A DNA stretch of 64,000 bases from Roridomyces roridus (lineage: Eukaryota; Basidiomycota; Agaricomycetes; Agaricales; Mycenaceae): the NCBI GenBank assembly GCA_029378245.1, contig JARKIF010000023.1, positions 558,001 through 622,000 of the forward strand. The letters run 5' to 3'. The notes under the pieces are model-generated. The model saw only the letters and a program-made list of their open reading frames with translations. It searched no databases and was not told the origin of the DNA. The translations under genes and the position numbers were made by a program. The stretch's first letter is position 1. Each line of letters opens with the position of its first letter. This document shows positions 32,875-44,770 of the stretch, one piece after another.

Positions 32875-34401
32875 CTACGCCTCCAAGATTGCAAGCATTC
32901 GAGAAAAAATCGTCCAGCCCTCGCTGATCCTCAAGGCTGGACTTCCCAAGTACTCGTACGCCACCACCGCTTGCACCTCAAAGTCCTCCGGAACCCAACG
33001 GTAACACTCCTCCCGTGACTTGGGTAGAGTCTTCCGCAGCTCACGTACAAACTCACGGTCAACCTCAATTCCTCCAAACTCCAAGCCAAAGTTCTGAGGC
33101 TTCTCAAAAACATCTTGCGGTGAAACACCAGAGGGCAGGGCTTTGTTGCGTTGGTTCCGTGTCTTGTGTGTATTCCAGTATTCCACAAAAAGATTGGCAG
33201 CGTTCTGGACAATCCGCGACCAAATCCAGCGAAAGAGGTGACTGAAAAATGATGGGTTAGTAGATGTGAAAGGAAGCATAATGTACACACATGTGTACTT
33301 CGTCTGTGACATTCATATAGTTTTCGGTCTTACCAAGAAGGATAGCGGCTTTGAGATCTCGTCCGATGAAGTTCCGGAGGTAGCTCCACAGAGACTCAAT
33401 TGGAATGTTATCCGTGCTTGGCAAAGCGACAACGGCAGGGGTGTCCGTCATCCGGGGCATGGAGTGTGTACTGAGCAAAGGCAGTGAGCTTGCCCACCTT
33501 CGGGGCTGGGCAGAGGACTTACCGCAGCTCGTTGTGCATCTGAGTCATGTAGCGAGTTTCTGTGCCCCCGTCCACGGTGTTTTGAACCGGGATATCTAGG
33601 ATGATGATTGAACAAAGGAGATAATCAATTCAAGAGCACGTACAACCAAATTCTTCCGCTAGGTCCAGATAGAAATGACCGACGGTCACCCCGCATCTCG
33701 CGTTGGGAACAACCTGCAAAAGCGCAATTAAACCGCTACCGTGGCAGCGCCCGCCGTACATGTCGATGCTCGCCCGTCCCATCTGCAAGGCCTTGAAGTT
33801 CAGCTTCTCATGCCCATCAAAATGGACTTCATAGAAGACCGCATTGTCGGTCAACACGCCGCGTTCCTTGACAGGACGCTTGGCTGGGAACCTTCGAGCA
33901 GGACCATGGGGATCGAGAGCCTTCATGGTACTGCGCACCATGGCGCTGGTATCCTCAAGTTGAGCAAATTCATAGTATGTGCATTCAGAAGACCCACCGA
34001 GGAAGAGCCACACCCGTCTGCAGGGCGACGCGCAGTTGGATGGTGTTTGGACCATTGCTACCGGTGATGTTCTGAGCCATCTCGGCTGCGATGAGGGTTG
34101 TAGCCACATGTTCAGGCGGTGGGCGTCTCGGCGAAACTATGCTGTACTCTTTGTTGAGCTTCTTGAGGCTGGGATCATTTTGTTCAGGCCGAGTAGTATA
34201 GGGAATATATTGCGCAAAACATACCTGATGTGGTAATTCTTCTGCCCGAGTAACTCTACCCGGCGTGGGAGAGGAACCTTCTTGGAAGCGTAACTTTGCA
34301 GGAGGGCCGGGAGATCGTCGGGGGCTTGAGGGATTTGGAACTAGTCAGTGGTTCAAGAATGAGAGAGCAAAAAGACATACGATCGCCATTGTCATGCCCA
34401 T
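32875..34401 (-). CDS. DDE/integrase-core transposase-like protein
   Basis: Several exons, from MGMTMAI at 34401 to the stop at 32875. An N-terminal helix-turn-helix-like part contains LLQSYASKKVPLPRRVELLG. The core has EVHFDGHEKLNFKALQMG, RCHGSGLIALLQVVPNAR, GHFYLDLAEEFG, then QNTVDGGTETRYMTQMH and STDNIPIESLWSYLRNFIG. The Asp of FDGHEKL, the Asp of TVDGG and the Glu of PIESLW are the likely catalytic triad. The C-terminal part includes EYWNTHKTRNQRNKALPSGV. In Agaricomycetes this core occurs in many spliced, apparently domesticated genes annotated as integrase core proteins. No terminal repeats hug the gene, so a resident gene is as likely as a live transposon. Splice sites are consensus and all three acidic residues are kept. 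Confidence 0.7.
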
Positions 34402-35047
34402 TTTTCCCACCAGGATTTGGCATTAAAGAAAGGAGAGTGACCGAGTGAGTTTAAAAGAGCGGCTGTGGGTCGAATTGGGAGAAATGAATGTGACCTTGAT
34501 TTGAGCCGAGGTTTTAAATTTTGAGTACTTCCTATGTACGAGTACGACGAGGCATGGGGTTGAGGTCATTGTACCGAGGGATTCATCCGCGTCATCTGCA
34601 TCACTGATGAGCGTATTGAATGTCGTCAGTGGCTCCATGAGCCATTGAGAGGCAGCCGGAGAGTTGTTTCAATGTAGTGGACAAGTCGAGAGACTAAGAG
34701 AGTTGAGATCAAGTGCGCACTTGACCCGCCAGGCTTGATCGGGCCGCATTCCGTCTCCTGCTCCCAACCACCACGAAAACCACCATCTCGCCTTCAGACT
34801 CGCGGAGTTTACACCATGAAGGTCTCGATTCTCAAACATGCTTGCGACGTCATTAATGCATGGGGAAACTCTGCGGGGTATCTGATGGCTGAGGACTCCA
34901 ACGAGGATCGACGAGTGCGCCACCCGCGCCACCCGCCCTAGCCGACTCGGAGGTTAAATATATAGCACATCTTCTGGGTCGCTCAATATCCTCGTCTCCC
35001 CACATTCACTTGCACAATACCCACTCTTTTGCTTTACACACGCACTC
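34402..35047. other. Intergenic, divergent promoters
   Basis: Separates the minus-strand DDE-type gene from the plus-strand alpha-kinase gene. Only short overlapping frames are present (for example 34669-34932 minus). A TATA-like TTAAATATATAGC lies near 34953-34966, about 85 bases before the alpha-kinase start. Confidence 0.35.
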
Positions 35048-37792
35048 ATGACCGAATCCAACCCTCAACTCTGCACCAACCCAAACAACCCGACTGAATG
35101 TTGCGGGGAGCTCTATCCCGCCAAGGCCTCTCTCGGTCTCTGCTCCAGATGTACCGCGTTGTGCAGCGCGTCAAGCGACCAGCAGCGCCAGGATATCATT
35201 GTAAGTACACCCTTTCCTTCCCGCCGTATACTGATCATTTCCTCCTTCAAGAAAATGAATCAATGCCAAGGATGTAGCGCGCTCATCCAATTTCTTGTCG
35301 GGGTCTACTGTGGACTATGCAACATGAGGTTGAACAAGGATAAAGGTGCGTCCGGCTGACTTCTCCCTCTAATCCTCGCATCTCACCTTCCTTGTTGTCC
35401 AGAGCGTCCATCTGGCACGGCGCTAGGATCAGCAGCAGTGACCGAACGAATTCCACTGCAGAATACCTCGATGGAGAACCGCCCTGACACCCGCGCTGAC
35501 GAGCTTAAAACTCTTACGGCCCACCGGATGCAGAAGAAAGGATCCACCGCCGTCAAGCCCATGGCACACAACGGAGCCATGTCCCACGCAGCCGTCCGTC
35601 AGATCTATGTTCATATGGTTCCTGTACATCCCGGGTCGACCGTAGGAAACGACCTGGGAGCATCTGCTCGACAGTTCGACGAGTCAATTCCATTCGACGG
35701 TGAGTAGTTTGATCCAGTAGTGCGATCCTCGCCTTAACACGGCCGTACTTTCACAGATGTAGTGGCTACACTTCTGTTGAGATGGAAGCCGGACTGGGAT
35801 GCACAGTGCAATGAGAGCATCTCAGTGTATGTCTCCACATTCCTCGAGGGTTATACGCCTTCTAAATTAATTGTTCAGAGAATATCTCAAATTTCGGTTT
35901 CACAAGAACTTGACTTTCGAGCCGAACAGCACGTTGGGAACCATCGGTCAATTCTTCGACGTGCACATCAGCAAAATAGCATTTTGCTTGCGAACTTTTG
36001 GCCCTTGTTCCGGCTTGTGGCCTTGTATCGGAGCTCCCAGGTTCGAGTCGGAGAGGTGACGAATTTTTTGCGCCCGGGTAAATGATAATCATGACTGTGG
36101 TGGCCTTTCAGCAACTGTTAGACGGAGAACTGCGCCCCCTAGTATTTTTTCCGCATCCGTACACACCTGGGAACCTAAAGAAAAATGAAAAATAATGTGG
36201 TCCCACTGACTCGAACGGCCGACCTTGTGGATTCTGGACATAGACTTGCAAACTTGTGAGCTTGCGGGCTTGTTTGGCCTTTTTCGAGCTTGTTCGGGCT
36301 TGTTTGGGGCCGCAAGCAATTTGATAAAAGTCTGATGCACAACTCAGCGCTAAATACGCAACGAGAAAAATGTTTCTCAACTCCAAGCGACGTCAAGCTC
36401 AAAGGGCTGTATGTGTACATTGAAGTTCGATTCTCCCTCCAGGAGGTAAGTATCCTCATCGGCTTCTGGCTCATCCGCACTAATGATTTCAGTTCGTCGA
36501 TCATTTCAAATGTGCTCCCCCTCGCTTCATGCTGCCAGGTGCCGAGCAAAAGAAGCATTTGAAGCGTACTCTAGATGGGGACGCAGAGAGTGGGGTGTCA
36601 AAAAAACCTCGTGCTAGTCGTGCGTTTGTTTGCTCTTCATTCATTCGGTGTTCCCATGTCCCCCAGTTCTTTCAGCGCTTCCGTCCAAGATAGCACCCCT
36701 CAGATCTGTTATTCGCCCCGCAGGCGCCTTCACTACTGTGTCGGTTGCATCAGCGACCGTTGAACTCGTCGCCGATGAAGCTGATATCCGCACCTCGTGG
36801 CCTGACCTGAACGATGCAGTGCTTGAGAAGTGCCAGATTGGGAAGGAACTTGTTGCACAAGGAGCGTCACAAAATGTGTATAAGGTCTGGTAATCTCCCT
36901 TAAGTTTCTGGCTTGTACTGATTCCATCTACAGGGCTTTTATCTTGGCAGCATCGTCGCGATGAAGAGGTTTTCCAACATCGGTCGGGGTCGAAACCAAG
37001 TCACCATGGACGAGAATGCGAGTGAGGTGCAGAAGGAGGCGGAGCGTCTCCTTCGGGTTGCTACCTATCTGGCGGAGTTCAAAGGGCTGGCGGAAGAGCG
37101 CCAAGTTGACATCGGGAACGGTGAGTTCAATTCCCCTGCTCAATCAACCTCGAGTTCTCAGACGCCTGGGTCTAATTTGTGTTCAGATTTGTCCGTTACA
37201 GGCTGCACTCTCATGGAGGAAGTACCTGCTCAGGCGGATGCCGCACCGTGCGAGGCTTCTGGGTATACTTCGGAAGATTCCATGGCTGCGGCGTCGCACA
37301 TGGTCTGGCTGGCCGAGCCCTTTCGTACGGGACATGTAGTCAAGTGGAGTGGAACCGACGAACACCCAAACCACTCAACCAGCAAACTCGGCAACATTCT
37401 CAATTGTTTTGCTCACTACATCTACCAGAACAGTGCCGAGTCGATCGTTCTTGCCGACATTCAAAGTAGGTCCATCAGCAATAGTGCTCGTGCCGTCCTC
37501 ATCTTCCGTTCTCAGCAACGATGGCTGTCCTTAAAACTGGTCAAGTCTCTCAGGTTTTGTTCGACCTCATGACACACACGACCAACGGGTATGTGATACT
37601 TTTTTCTCACAGGTTTGAATCTCAAGTTCTGTCTGCAGTGCCTCTGGAGTTGGCGACAACGGTGAGGATGGCATCAAGAAATTTGTTGAGCAGCACGAGT
37701 GCTCCAAACGCTGCCGCGACATGGGTCTTATGAATCTGCACCCTGAGTCTGATCCCGAGGACAGTGAGACGGAGTCCAACAAGGGAGATTGA
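35048..37792 (+). CDS. Alpha-type protein kinase with Cys-rich N-terminus
   Basis: Exons include 35048-35200, 35252-35345 and 35403-35700, with the last ending at 37792. The N-terminus has paired cysteines (LCTNPNN, ECCGEL, GLCSRC, CQGC, YCGLC) suggesting zinc binding. A middle region has SVEYLKFRFHKNLTFEPN and QEFVDHFKCAPPRFM. The catalytic part is of the alpha-kinase (MHCK/eEF2K) class: GASQNVYKGFYLGSIVAMKR with the ATP-site Lys, MVWLAEPFRTGHVVKW, LNCFAHYIYQNSAESIVLAD, FDLMTHTTNGASGVGDNG with the zinc-site region, and FVEQHECSKRCRDMGL. These kinases phosphorylate Ser/Thr in helical contexts; the substrate is unknown. About 360 bases in the middle (35985-36345) look inserted and carry a tRNA-like relic. 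Whether it is spliced out is unclear. Confidence 0.8.
35985..36345. other. Insertion-like segment inside the alpha-kinase gene
   Basis: Lies between coding blocks FFDVHISK (ending about 35980) and FSTPSDVKLKGLYVY (starting about 36368). It contains imperfect GCTTGTT(T/C)GGGC repeats near 36255-36310, short inverted ends (TTTGCTTGCG near 35985, CGCAAGCAA near 36312) and, at 36200-36235, a minus-strand TTCGAGT T-loop-like sequence next to GGGACCA. An intron enlarged by a small element is the simplest reading. Confidence 0.4.
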
Positions 37793-38972
37793 TAGAACAA
37801 CAGTACACTTTCGTTTATAATACTACAGCCCATCTTTACCAACCTTCGTTGACCAGTATCATTTCTGCTTGCAAAAGATTGAGATGAGATAAATTCAAAT
37901 GAGATAACTGCGCGAGCGGTGTGTATCAGGCTACATACAATGAAGTATGACACGTCTCCGGTCCAAATCTGGCCCCGTGAGCCCCGGGTCAGATCACTCC
38001 TCTGCCCCCCGTCAGAGTCAAGAGCCGGGAGGTAGGAGCGGGTATGGCTTCATCCAGGAGGAGGGGCGAAGGAACTAAAGACCGGCGGAAGGACACCCCC
38101 TCCAGCAACAGTGGCGAGCATTCGTGATGCATCTCAGCTTTTGTAGGCTGAACAGAAAGGTGGTGTTAGTGTCGAGCCCGTATATTCATATAGACCCTGT
38201 CCTTGCCCCTGATTCCCTGCTGGACGAATCTGCCATAGTGAAGGGTCGGGTGAGGGTGTAAAGAAGTGGAAGGAGGCGTGGCGCGTGATGGAATGACAGG
38301 GCTCACGGTATCGAAGTCCAAGGAGAATCAAAAGGAATCAAGTGCGCCGATGCCGGGCGTAGCACATCCAAGTTCATGTTGCAGCAGAGCCATCAAGCGC
38401 GGCTGACATACGTGCTTGCTGAGGAAGGCGGACAGGGGGCGCAGTGATAGGTGGCCGGCGGGGGCAACGAGATACAGCAGAAGCAAGGCGGACGACGTAG
38501 GAGGTGGTGGCTGGGAGCAAGGAAGACGATGGCCGACTAAACCCGAGGTTGCCGATGTCCATCCGACAGCTGACTTGATCTGAAACGTGAACCTCGACTC
38601 TTAGGCCTACCGTACGGTGAGATGTCGATCTCCGTGATTCCCTCGCGTACCGTCCCGTCACTCCGCCGCCGCTCCCCGCGTCTTTCACGGCCTGGCTCGC
38701 CGTTTCCGGAACTGGCGAATGGACCTCATCTGCTAAATATCTGACGTTGGACAGCCTGCCAAACGCAAATGTCGTCGACTCAATTCGGATTGCATTTAAA
38801 CATACGTGGTATTATCCCTCTGTCGTTGAATTCTATACACGCCGGCGCCGTTCGAGTTGGCCTCCGTGGACTATGAAAGCCGGCCGATATTTACCCAGTC
38901 AATCCATTGTATCCGAGCTGCCGGTATAAGAAGGGCACCCACTTGGATTGCTAACCAACTCTGAAGCCCACG
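37793..38972. other. Gene-free stretch
   Basis: Contains the second inverted-repeat copy (38513-38614). Overlapping frames elsewhere (for example 37567-37953 minus, antisense to the alpha-kinase end) have no features. A TATAAG at 38925 lies 47 bases before the small secreted-peptide gene. Confidence 0.35.
38513..38614 (-). repeat. 105-bp inverted-repeat copy, right
   Basis: Complement of 32350-32457 apart from the missing 7-base ACTCAAG and one or two substitutions near its outer end. The two copies face each other across about 6 kb holding the DDE-type and alpha-kinase genes. Confidence 0.8.
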
Positions 38973-39184
38973 ATGCTGCCCAAGTTCACCATGATCTCTG
39001 CATTGCTCCTCGCAGCCTTGCTCGGAACGACTTTCGCTGCGCCCATTCCTGTGGTACGTGTCTTTTCAAGGTCCACGGCACCGGTTCAAGCCCTCACAGT
39101 GATTCACAGGCACACAAACGAATCTGGGTCGCCGAATTCAAGCGTGCCGACGACGGCACACCGCTGTGGGTGACGGAATATTGA
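38973..39184 (+). CDS. Small secreted peptide precursor with Kex2 sites
   Basis: Exons 38973-39053 and 39110-39184 join across a 56-base intron (GTACGT..ACAG) in phase 0. The product is 51 residues. It opens with a strong signal peptide, LPKFTMISALLLAALLGTTF, with cleavage likely near FAAP. The rest is APIPVAHKRIWVAEFKR then ADDGTPLWVTEY. The two Lys-Arg pairs are classic Kex2 sites and would release IWVAEF (after trimming) and a 12-residue C-terminal peptide. The two peptides share a faint W-V repeat (IWVAEF, LWVTEY). A TATA-like TATAAG lies 47 bases upstream. No family is recognised. It could be a signalling peptide, a ribosomal-peptide natural product core or a small effector. Confidence 0.65.
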
Positions 39185-40158
39185 TCCCCGCGGACCCATG
39201 CGATCTCAGTGAGTAATAGCCACCGCGTTGACGGCGGGAAATACGATGCTGAGGATGTTGCTCAGTGATTCGAGTCCTATGAAGCTTCTGTTGTCTACAC
39301 TTGAGCTGTACTGTAACTACCTCTGTAATCGATCAAGTGATGTCGGCATCAAATACTGATCTGATGCTATCTGGTCAGCTAGAAGTGAAGCGGCATTCTT
39401 CGCCAACGACGGGGTGCATCTCTCTTTGACTGAATGGTCTTCCGGGAACGGTAATTATAATCGAGGGTGCGACCACGGCCGGCGTGCATTTGAAGGGGCT
39501 CCGGGCTCCGTGTGTTCAAGGACAACAGATGTCGTTCAGGGCAGATGCATTCATCAGATGAAGGGTAGAAAAACACTTATAGTACGACAGCAATCTTGAC
39601 TCCGCCCTGACCGGGGAGCGAATGAATGATAGCTGCAAGAGCGTGAACCTGAGAGCTCGAGCCTCGGGTTTTGTCATCTGAACTTGATTTGAACAATGCA
39701 GATATGTAATTCAGGGTTCTAGATTCCGGAAGTGCCACCAGTGTAGGCCTTGTGCCAGCCACATGCACAGATTCTTCCGATTCGACCGAAGTCACGGTCT
39801 CTTAGCAGGCCCTGGTACTCAACTGTAAGCACCTGTCCTGACAGTCGCTGCTTCCAGTCTTCGAAAGTGAAAGTAATCTGTCACCGGTGACACAAGCGCT
39901 CCGAGAACCAACACCTCATTTAGCGCCAAGAGCATCACGAGCCGTGCTGGTTGCCAGTTTAGACGCCATCCATTTGGAGTTCAGGCGCTGGTTGAACTAT
40001 TATTACGCAGTCTGAGGTCTGTATAAGAGACGGCGCTCAACCGACGCTTCTTCATTGCCAGAGTCCTTCACTTCAGGTTGATCACCGTATGTATGTAGCT
40101 TACTCGCCATCCCCGACGCAAACGCTGACTCGAAACACTCAGAAACAACAGAATAGCC
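39185..40158. other. No gene recognised
   Basis: A minus-strand frame (39577-39795) ending ALAAIIHSLPGQGGVKIAVVL, and another patch near 39810-39870 reading GQVLTVEYQGLLRDRDFG, look faintly coding. No consistent gene can be built and the family is unknown. Confidence 0.25.
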
Positions 40159-40560
40159 ATGGACTACGTCGGCGGCGTCGCACCACTTGTAACGACCTAC
40201 GGTCCCGGCAACCTTCACCACCTCGCGTACAGCAGCGGCACCGACGTCCTCCCCTCCGTCACTGGCTTCGTCCCCACCTCCAACGAGGGCGTATCGCACT
40301 TCCTCGTCGGATTTTCGTACCACTTTGCGGGCATTGCGTTCTACTGGGACGGCGCTGGCGAGGCGTTCTTCCGGCTCGGCAGCTCGACGCAGACGTTCCC
40401 AGTGGGTAACAGTTGGACCAACGCGACTGGTGTCCCTGCCAACGGGGAGATCGTTTTTGGGCTGAACGTGGCCAGTTCGGCGGCGGCGGCAGAGAATAGT
40501 GGTGATGGACCTGGGAGACTTGTTGCATATGCGATTCCGGATTTTTCAGAATTGGATTAG
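40159..40560 (+). CDS. Hypothetical protein, 133 residues
   Basis: Single open frame starting MDYVGGVAPLVTTYGPG and ending AYAIPDFSELD, with strong codon regularity. The sequence is rich in Gly, aromatic residues and alternating hydrophobics (FLVGFSYHFAGIAFYWDG, AFFRLGSSTQTFPVGNSW), as in a beta-sandwich or lectin-like fold. No signal peptide or membrane helix is present. No family is recognised. The start sits after AGCC and is the first ATG in the frame. Confidence 0.5.
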   Translation: MDYVGGVAPLVTTYGPGNLHHLAYSSGTDVLPSVTGFVPTSNEGVSHFLVGFSYHFAGIAFYWDGAGEAFFRLGSSTQTFPVGNSWTNATGVPANGEIVFGLNVASSAAAAENSGDGPGRLVAYAIPDFSELD

Positions 40561-42532
40561 GTGCTTTGGTACCCGTCAATGCGTAGCTGTCCTTTGCAAC
40601 TTGGTTAGTACAGCGTGTTTTTGTTGACGAAACGAGGAGATGATGTCCAGAGAGAAGCACTTGCCAGTGAATTCGTGGCGGTGTTTATCCCAGTCAACCT
40701 AAACGCCGATTATGAACATTTTAGGGAGTTGGGCGGGCATCCAGCCGGGATGTCCATCCCACCGATCATGATATTTGATGGGAATGATCACATCACGGTG
40801 ATCAACTTACAGTCGGGCGGTTCCACGAAGTCGAGTTTCGCGGGCGGAATTCAGCTTCAGAAGCTTCGGACCACCAAGTTCGAACTTTAAATTTCGCCGC
40901 GGCCGTGGATGATAAGGACCTCTGCTTCGAATCCTCTCAGGCTAGACGATTTGGAAGCAAAGTTCGTCATGCTCTGCTGGCGACAACAAAAGTCCATTTG
41001 CCCTGCGAATTCCCCGAATTCCCTCTGACCTCGTCGTGAATACGGGCGGGGTCATTTCCTGCACTTCAATTTGGATACAACTACTCCTGCGTACGATGCA
41101 GAGGATATCAGTGTTCGCGTCATGGTAGGCAGCCGCTCCAAATGGGGTTCCGCTGTGGAAAACGAAGGCGTGGAAGACTATCCGGTATCGAATTTCCCAT
41201 CGCAGCTGAGGCAGAAAGGGCTTCAGATGGCGCATCATGTTTTGATGTTGCGCACTTGATGCACCGAGCTTCAAATGCCCACAAGTACTCCAACACAACG
41301 CCCCCACAACTCCCGGTCGATCCCTCTTTCGCACAAGGATGACAGCGTGGATCATGAACGACAAATTTACGGCCTTCGAAGCAAAAGACTCGTGATTTCG
41401 GGCCGGTGCGACGGAATCACCACCTAACGTCAACGAGCACCAGGCAAATCGTTGAAGCGGTAACCTGAACAACAAAACGCGAATCCACATCCACGCGCTC
41501 ATTCACTCAATATTGACAGCTGTTAAAAATCGCCAAATTCCGAACCTCCTCTTTCCGAAACGGGTGGCATTCTCGTGTGCAAGGCATCTAATCGACGGAA
41601 ATTACATTCTCCATGCCGCGCCCTCAAGTGATTCTTGTCACAGATGTCGCACTGTGGTGGGATGAGTTTACTGTGAAGAAATCGCAAGACAGCCCACCAC
41701 GCACGGTAGGGTTACGTTGTCGCCGTTTTCGAGTCGGACTTCGACTAGGACTGTACCCTGGATGGACTTTTAATTGGCAATTGCACCCAAGCAGTTGGAA
41801 AGAACTCACATCCATGCTGGTCACCACACGGAGCACACGACCGTATCTTGTACGTCCAGCACCGTCCCAATAGTACACTCGTGCTCCTGTGGCCTAGGGC
41901 GCGGACGCACATCAGCCACACATTCATCGGTGGAGTAGCACAGGTACTCACTGTGACTTGGTTCATTCGCGTGGGCGTAGTAGCTGGAGGAGCGATGGAT
42001 GTCTGCCCAGACCCACTCGCGTACTCCGCATTCTTGAAGGATTCACTCATCGACATGACATGCGAAAATCCACACCGTCTCGTTTCACACGGAAAATTCC
42101 AGAAGCGCACACTTTGCCCAAGTTGAAAACAAAATCTGGGGCCCTCTTCCAGACAGGCATCAAGTCAGGGTAGTCCCGAGAAAATGGCCAAACTCAGCCT
42201 AAAGGATCTGTCAAATTACGTTTGGCTCTGGGCGCGGTGCGCCAGATGCAGAATCCGGATGTGCTTTCGAGGGATGCCTGAGAGGAGGGTCAAGTTGTAC
42301 GTAATCACACGCCTTTCTGAACAAGCCTTGCCGCCGCTAGGACGGCCAGCTCGATAAACTCCGTGAGAGTAGCAACCCTGTGGGCGACGCGTATGACATA
42401 TGGTGTCAGGGCCGCGGAGATTCAATTCAGAGAATCAATCACGCGGTAAAGGAAATGAAATGCAGCACGGACTGGTACGGAGTCTGCCTTTTGACTCCTA
42501 TATCATACATGCAATGTCCCATCTCAGTCCAT
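40561..42532. other. No convincing gene
   Basis: The longest frame is 40942-41502 on the minus strand (186 residues), which has no recognisable motif, signal peptide or splice partners. Frames at 40615-40890, 41613-41873 and 41745-42110 are similar. The stretch may hold a decayed gene, but nothing is supported. Confidence 0.25.
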
Positions 42533-44770
42533 TCAATACACACGCCTCACCAACGCAGGCCCACGGCCTGGGACAGACTCCAAGATTAATATGGGCTCTC
42601 CATGCGCTTCAGCCTCTACATCGCCCTCCTTAGACCCATAAAAGACACTATCCAGCCCACCGGCGGCAGACGCCGCCATCAAGTCCAGCGTATCCGACGG
42701 ATCGAACGGAGCGAGGTCTTGATATTGGATTGTGGATCGATTCCGAATGCCCAGCGCAGTGAGTACGATAGCCGTGCTGATGAGTGCCACCAGCGTGCCA
42801 GGGATGAGCGCGATGAAGGTCGCGTCCGAGGTGTGTTGCCACCCAAAAGTCGTGGTGAGGAATATCCCCGTCGCCGGGAGCGTCATATTCTCGGGAGGGC
42901 CGGTCGCAAACACTTGGTTTTGAGCGGAAATACATCCACGGAGGACCTGTGCAACGCGTCAGAGAGTATGTCATGAGAATGGTTAAGCTCCCACCGTTGT
43001 GCTGTACTCGGCAACTGCGCGGAGATATTCGCCCTACATAGTGGGAGTTCACATGTAAGCCAACCAAAGCTTCTCTCAGAATAGGAAACCGCACGCACAA
43101 GGAAAAACACGATATCGTCTGGATCAAACACTTGGCTCTCATCCTCATCCTGCAAGAATGCAGTCAACTCATCCCCCACCACGTTTGCGGAAATCCCCTG
43201 CGCCAATGACATCATCTGTGATATTGCGGAGACAGCCGCGAGCCCTGCAGGGCCACCGGCGGCTTCCTGTACACCTGAATCTTCCGGATAGTCCGTACTG
43301 ATGGTGGCAAAGAACGGGTCCGAGTCGGTGTAGTTGACATCCACGGTGAGAATGAGCGGCGACAGCGTGCAGATGGTGGGTTTGAGGTAGCTGTAGATAC
43401 CGGAAGATTGGAAGACCAATGCTGGGAAGTATTCGTCAGTGGTGCCCCTGATCAAGAGTCATACTGACTCACTGTAGTTGTTTTGTTCCCGGCATCCAGT
43501 CATGAGGATATAATTGGCCTCGTCTCCCAGCGTAAACGCACTGCTCGAACTGACTGCGCAGAATTATCTAGTTTTTACTCTCGGAAAACGAATGTCAACT
43601 CACGCTGAGAACTAATCGGGTCCGCGCATTGGGCATTCAACTGCGAAAAGGTTACGTTCCCATTTTGATTTCCGCTATTCCAGTCCTTGACGGTATCAGT
43701 GACGAGTGTCGCCGAGGACCCCAGATCTTGAAATTGACAGTCGACATCGACGGTGAACCCTGGAGCAGTTGAGCATGAATGAATCACACTCGCAAAGTTA
43801 ACCCACCCTGCTGGGTCAAACTGAACCCCTGATCCAAGCCCACCGGAACATTGACAGCGCCGAGCGCACCGGGGATACTCGTGCTCCCGGGGAAAAACAC
43901 AGTCGAGTTGACATCTTGTATAGTCATTGGCAAGATGCCCGCTGAGAATCACATACTCAACACCCGGGGGAAGACGAGGCGGGATAGCGTACAAGTCTCC
44001 TCGGTGAAGGTTTGGTCCATGACAGATACAGACGCCGGGAGTCCGTCCGCAAACTTTAAAAAAGCGAATCCGCTCTCCGTGCGGCTCACACCGAACGCCG
44101 GGAGGTTAGCTACGGATTATAAGAGGGGTTCATTGAGCGTTGTCATCACTCACTGCTGTTGAATATGCAAAAGTCCAGATCGCCTCTCGCTTGCGCATCG
44201 CGGAGCGACGGACTCGCAAGGTCGAGCTCGCGCCCACTCGCATACGTAGGGATCACAATCATCGTCGGAGTGAGCAGAGTAGACCATCTAGGCAAACAGG
44301 GTTAATTCGCAATCACACACAAGAAGGCCGCTCACCCAGAAGTCTGCACGCCAGTCAAAAGATGATGATAACGGACGCCAGCATCCACTTCCATCGACGA
44401 GCATCGGGCACGAGGATTCTGGATGAAATCGCCACGGTAGAAGCCAGCTCGGAGAGTGACATTCCCCGTCCATGGAGGTGAATGGTCACAGCTTGACGGA
44501 GGCCCCAAGAGAATAGACTGTCGCCAATCAACGTTGCACCCACAAGAAAACCCGATCAACTCACAACGTCGACGTAGCGGCCAGGAGGGTGGATATCAGA
44601 GTGGATATCAAAGTTACCAACCGCGCGTTGTTCTGCACCCAATACGCGGCGTCAGCGGAGAGGGCGACGAACTGAAGACGTTGGACTGCCGCAAAGAAGC
44701 CCCATGCGCCGGATTGCAACGCGAGATGTCCGAAGATAACGAGGATGGGAGAGAACAGAAATGAGGGCAT
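42533..44770 (-). CDS. Multi-pass membrane protein, unknown fungal family
   Basis: Starts MPSFLFSPILVIFGHLALQ at 44770 and continues WGFFAAVQRLQFVALS, AAYWVQNNARLVTLISTLIS, LFSWGLRQAVTIHLHG, MSLSELASTVAISSRILV and RRWKWMLASVIIIF. A large exterior-type middle follows, with N-glycosylation sites (VDVNYTDS, PENMTLP). Near the C-terminus is a helix, FIALIPGTLVALISTAIVL, then an acidic tail. This order recurs in a lineage-specific family of basidiomycete membrane proteins of unknown function. At least eight short introns are needed and several joins in 43.4-44.3 kb are not resolved. Confidence 0.65.

Noticed and set aside
40942..41502. 186-residue minus-strand open frame
   Set aside because: No domain, signal peptide, splice partners or family resemblance; likely chance in GC-rich DNA.
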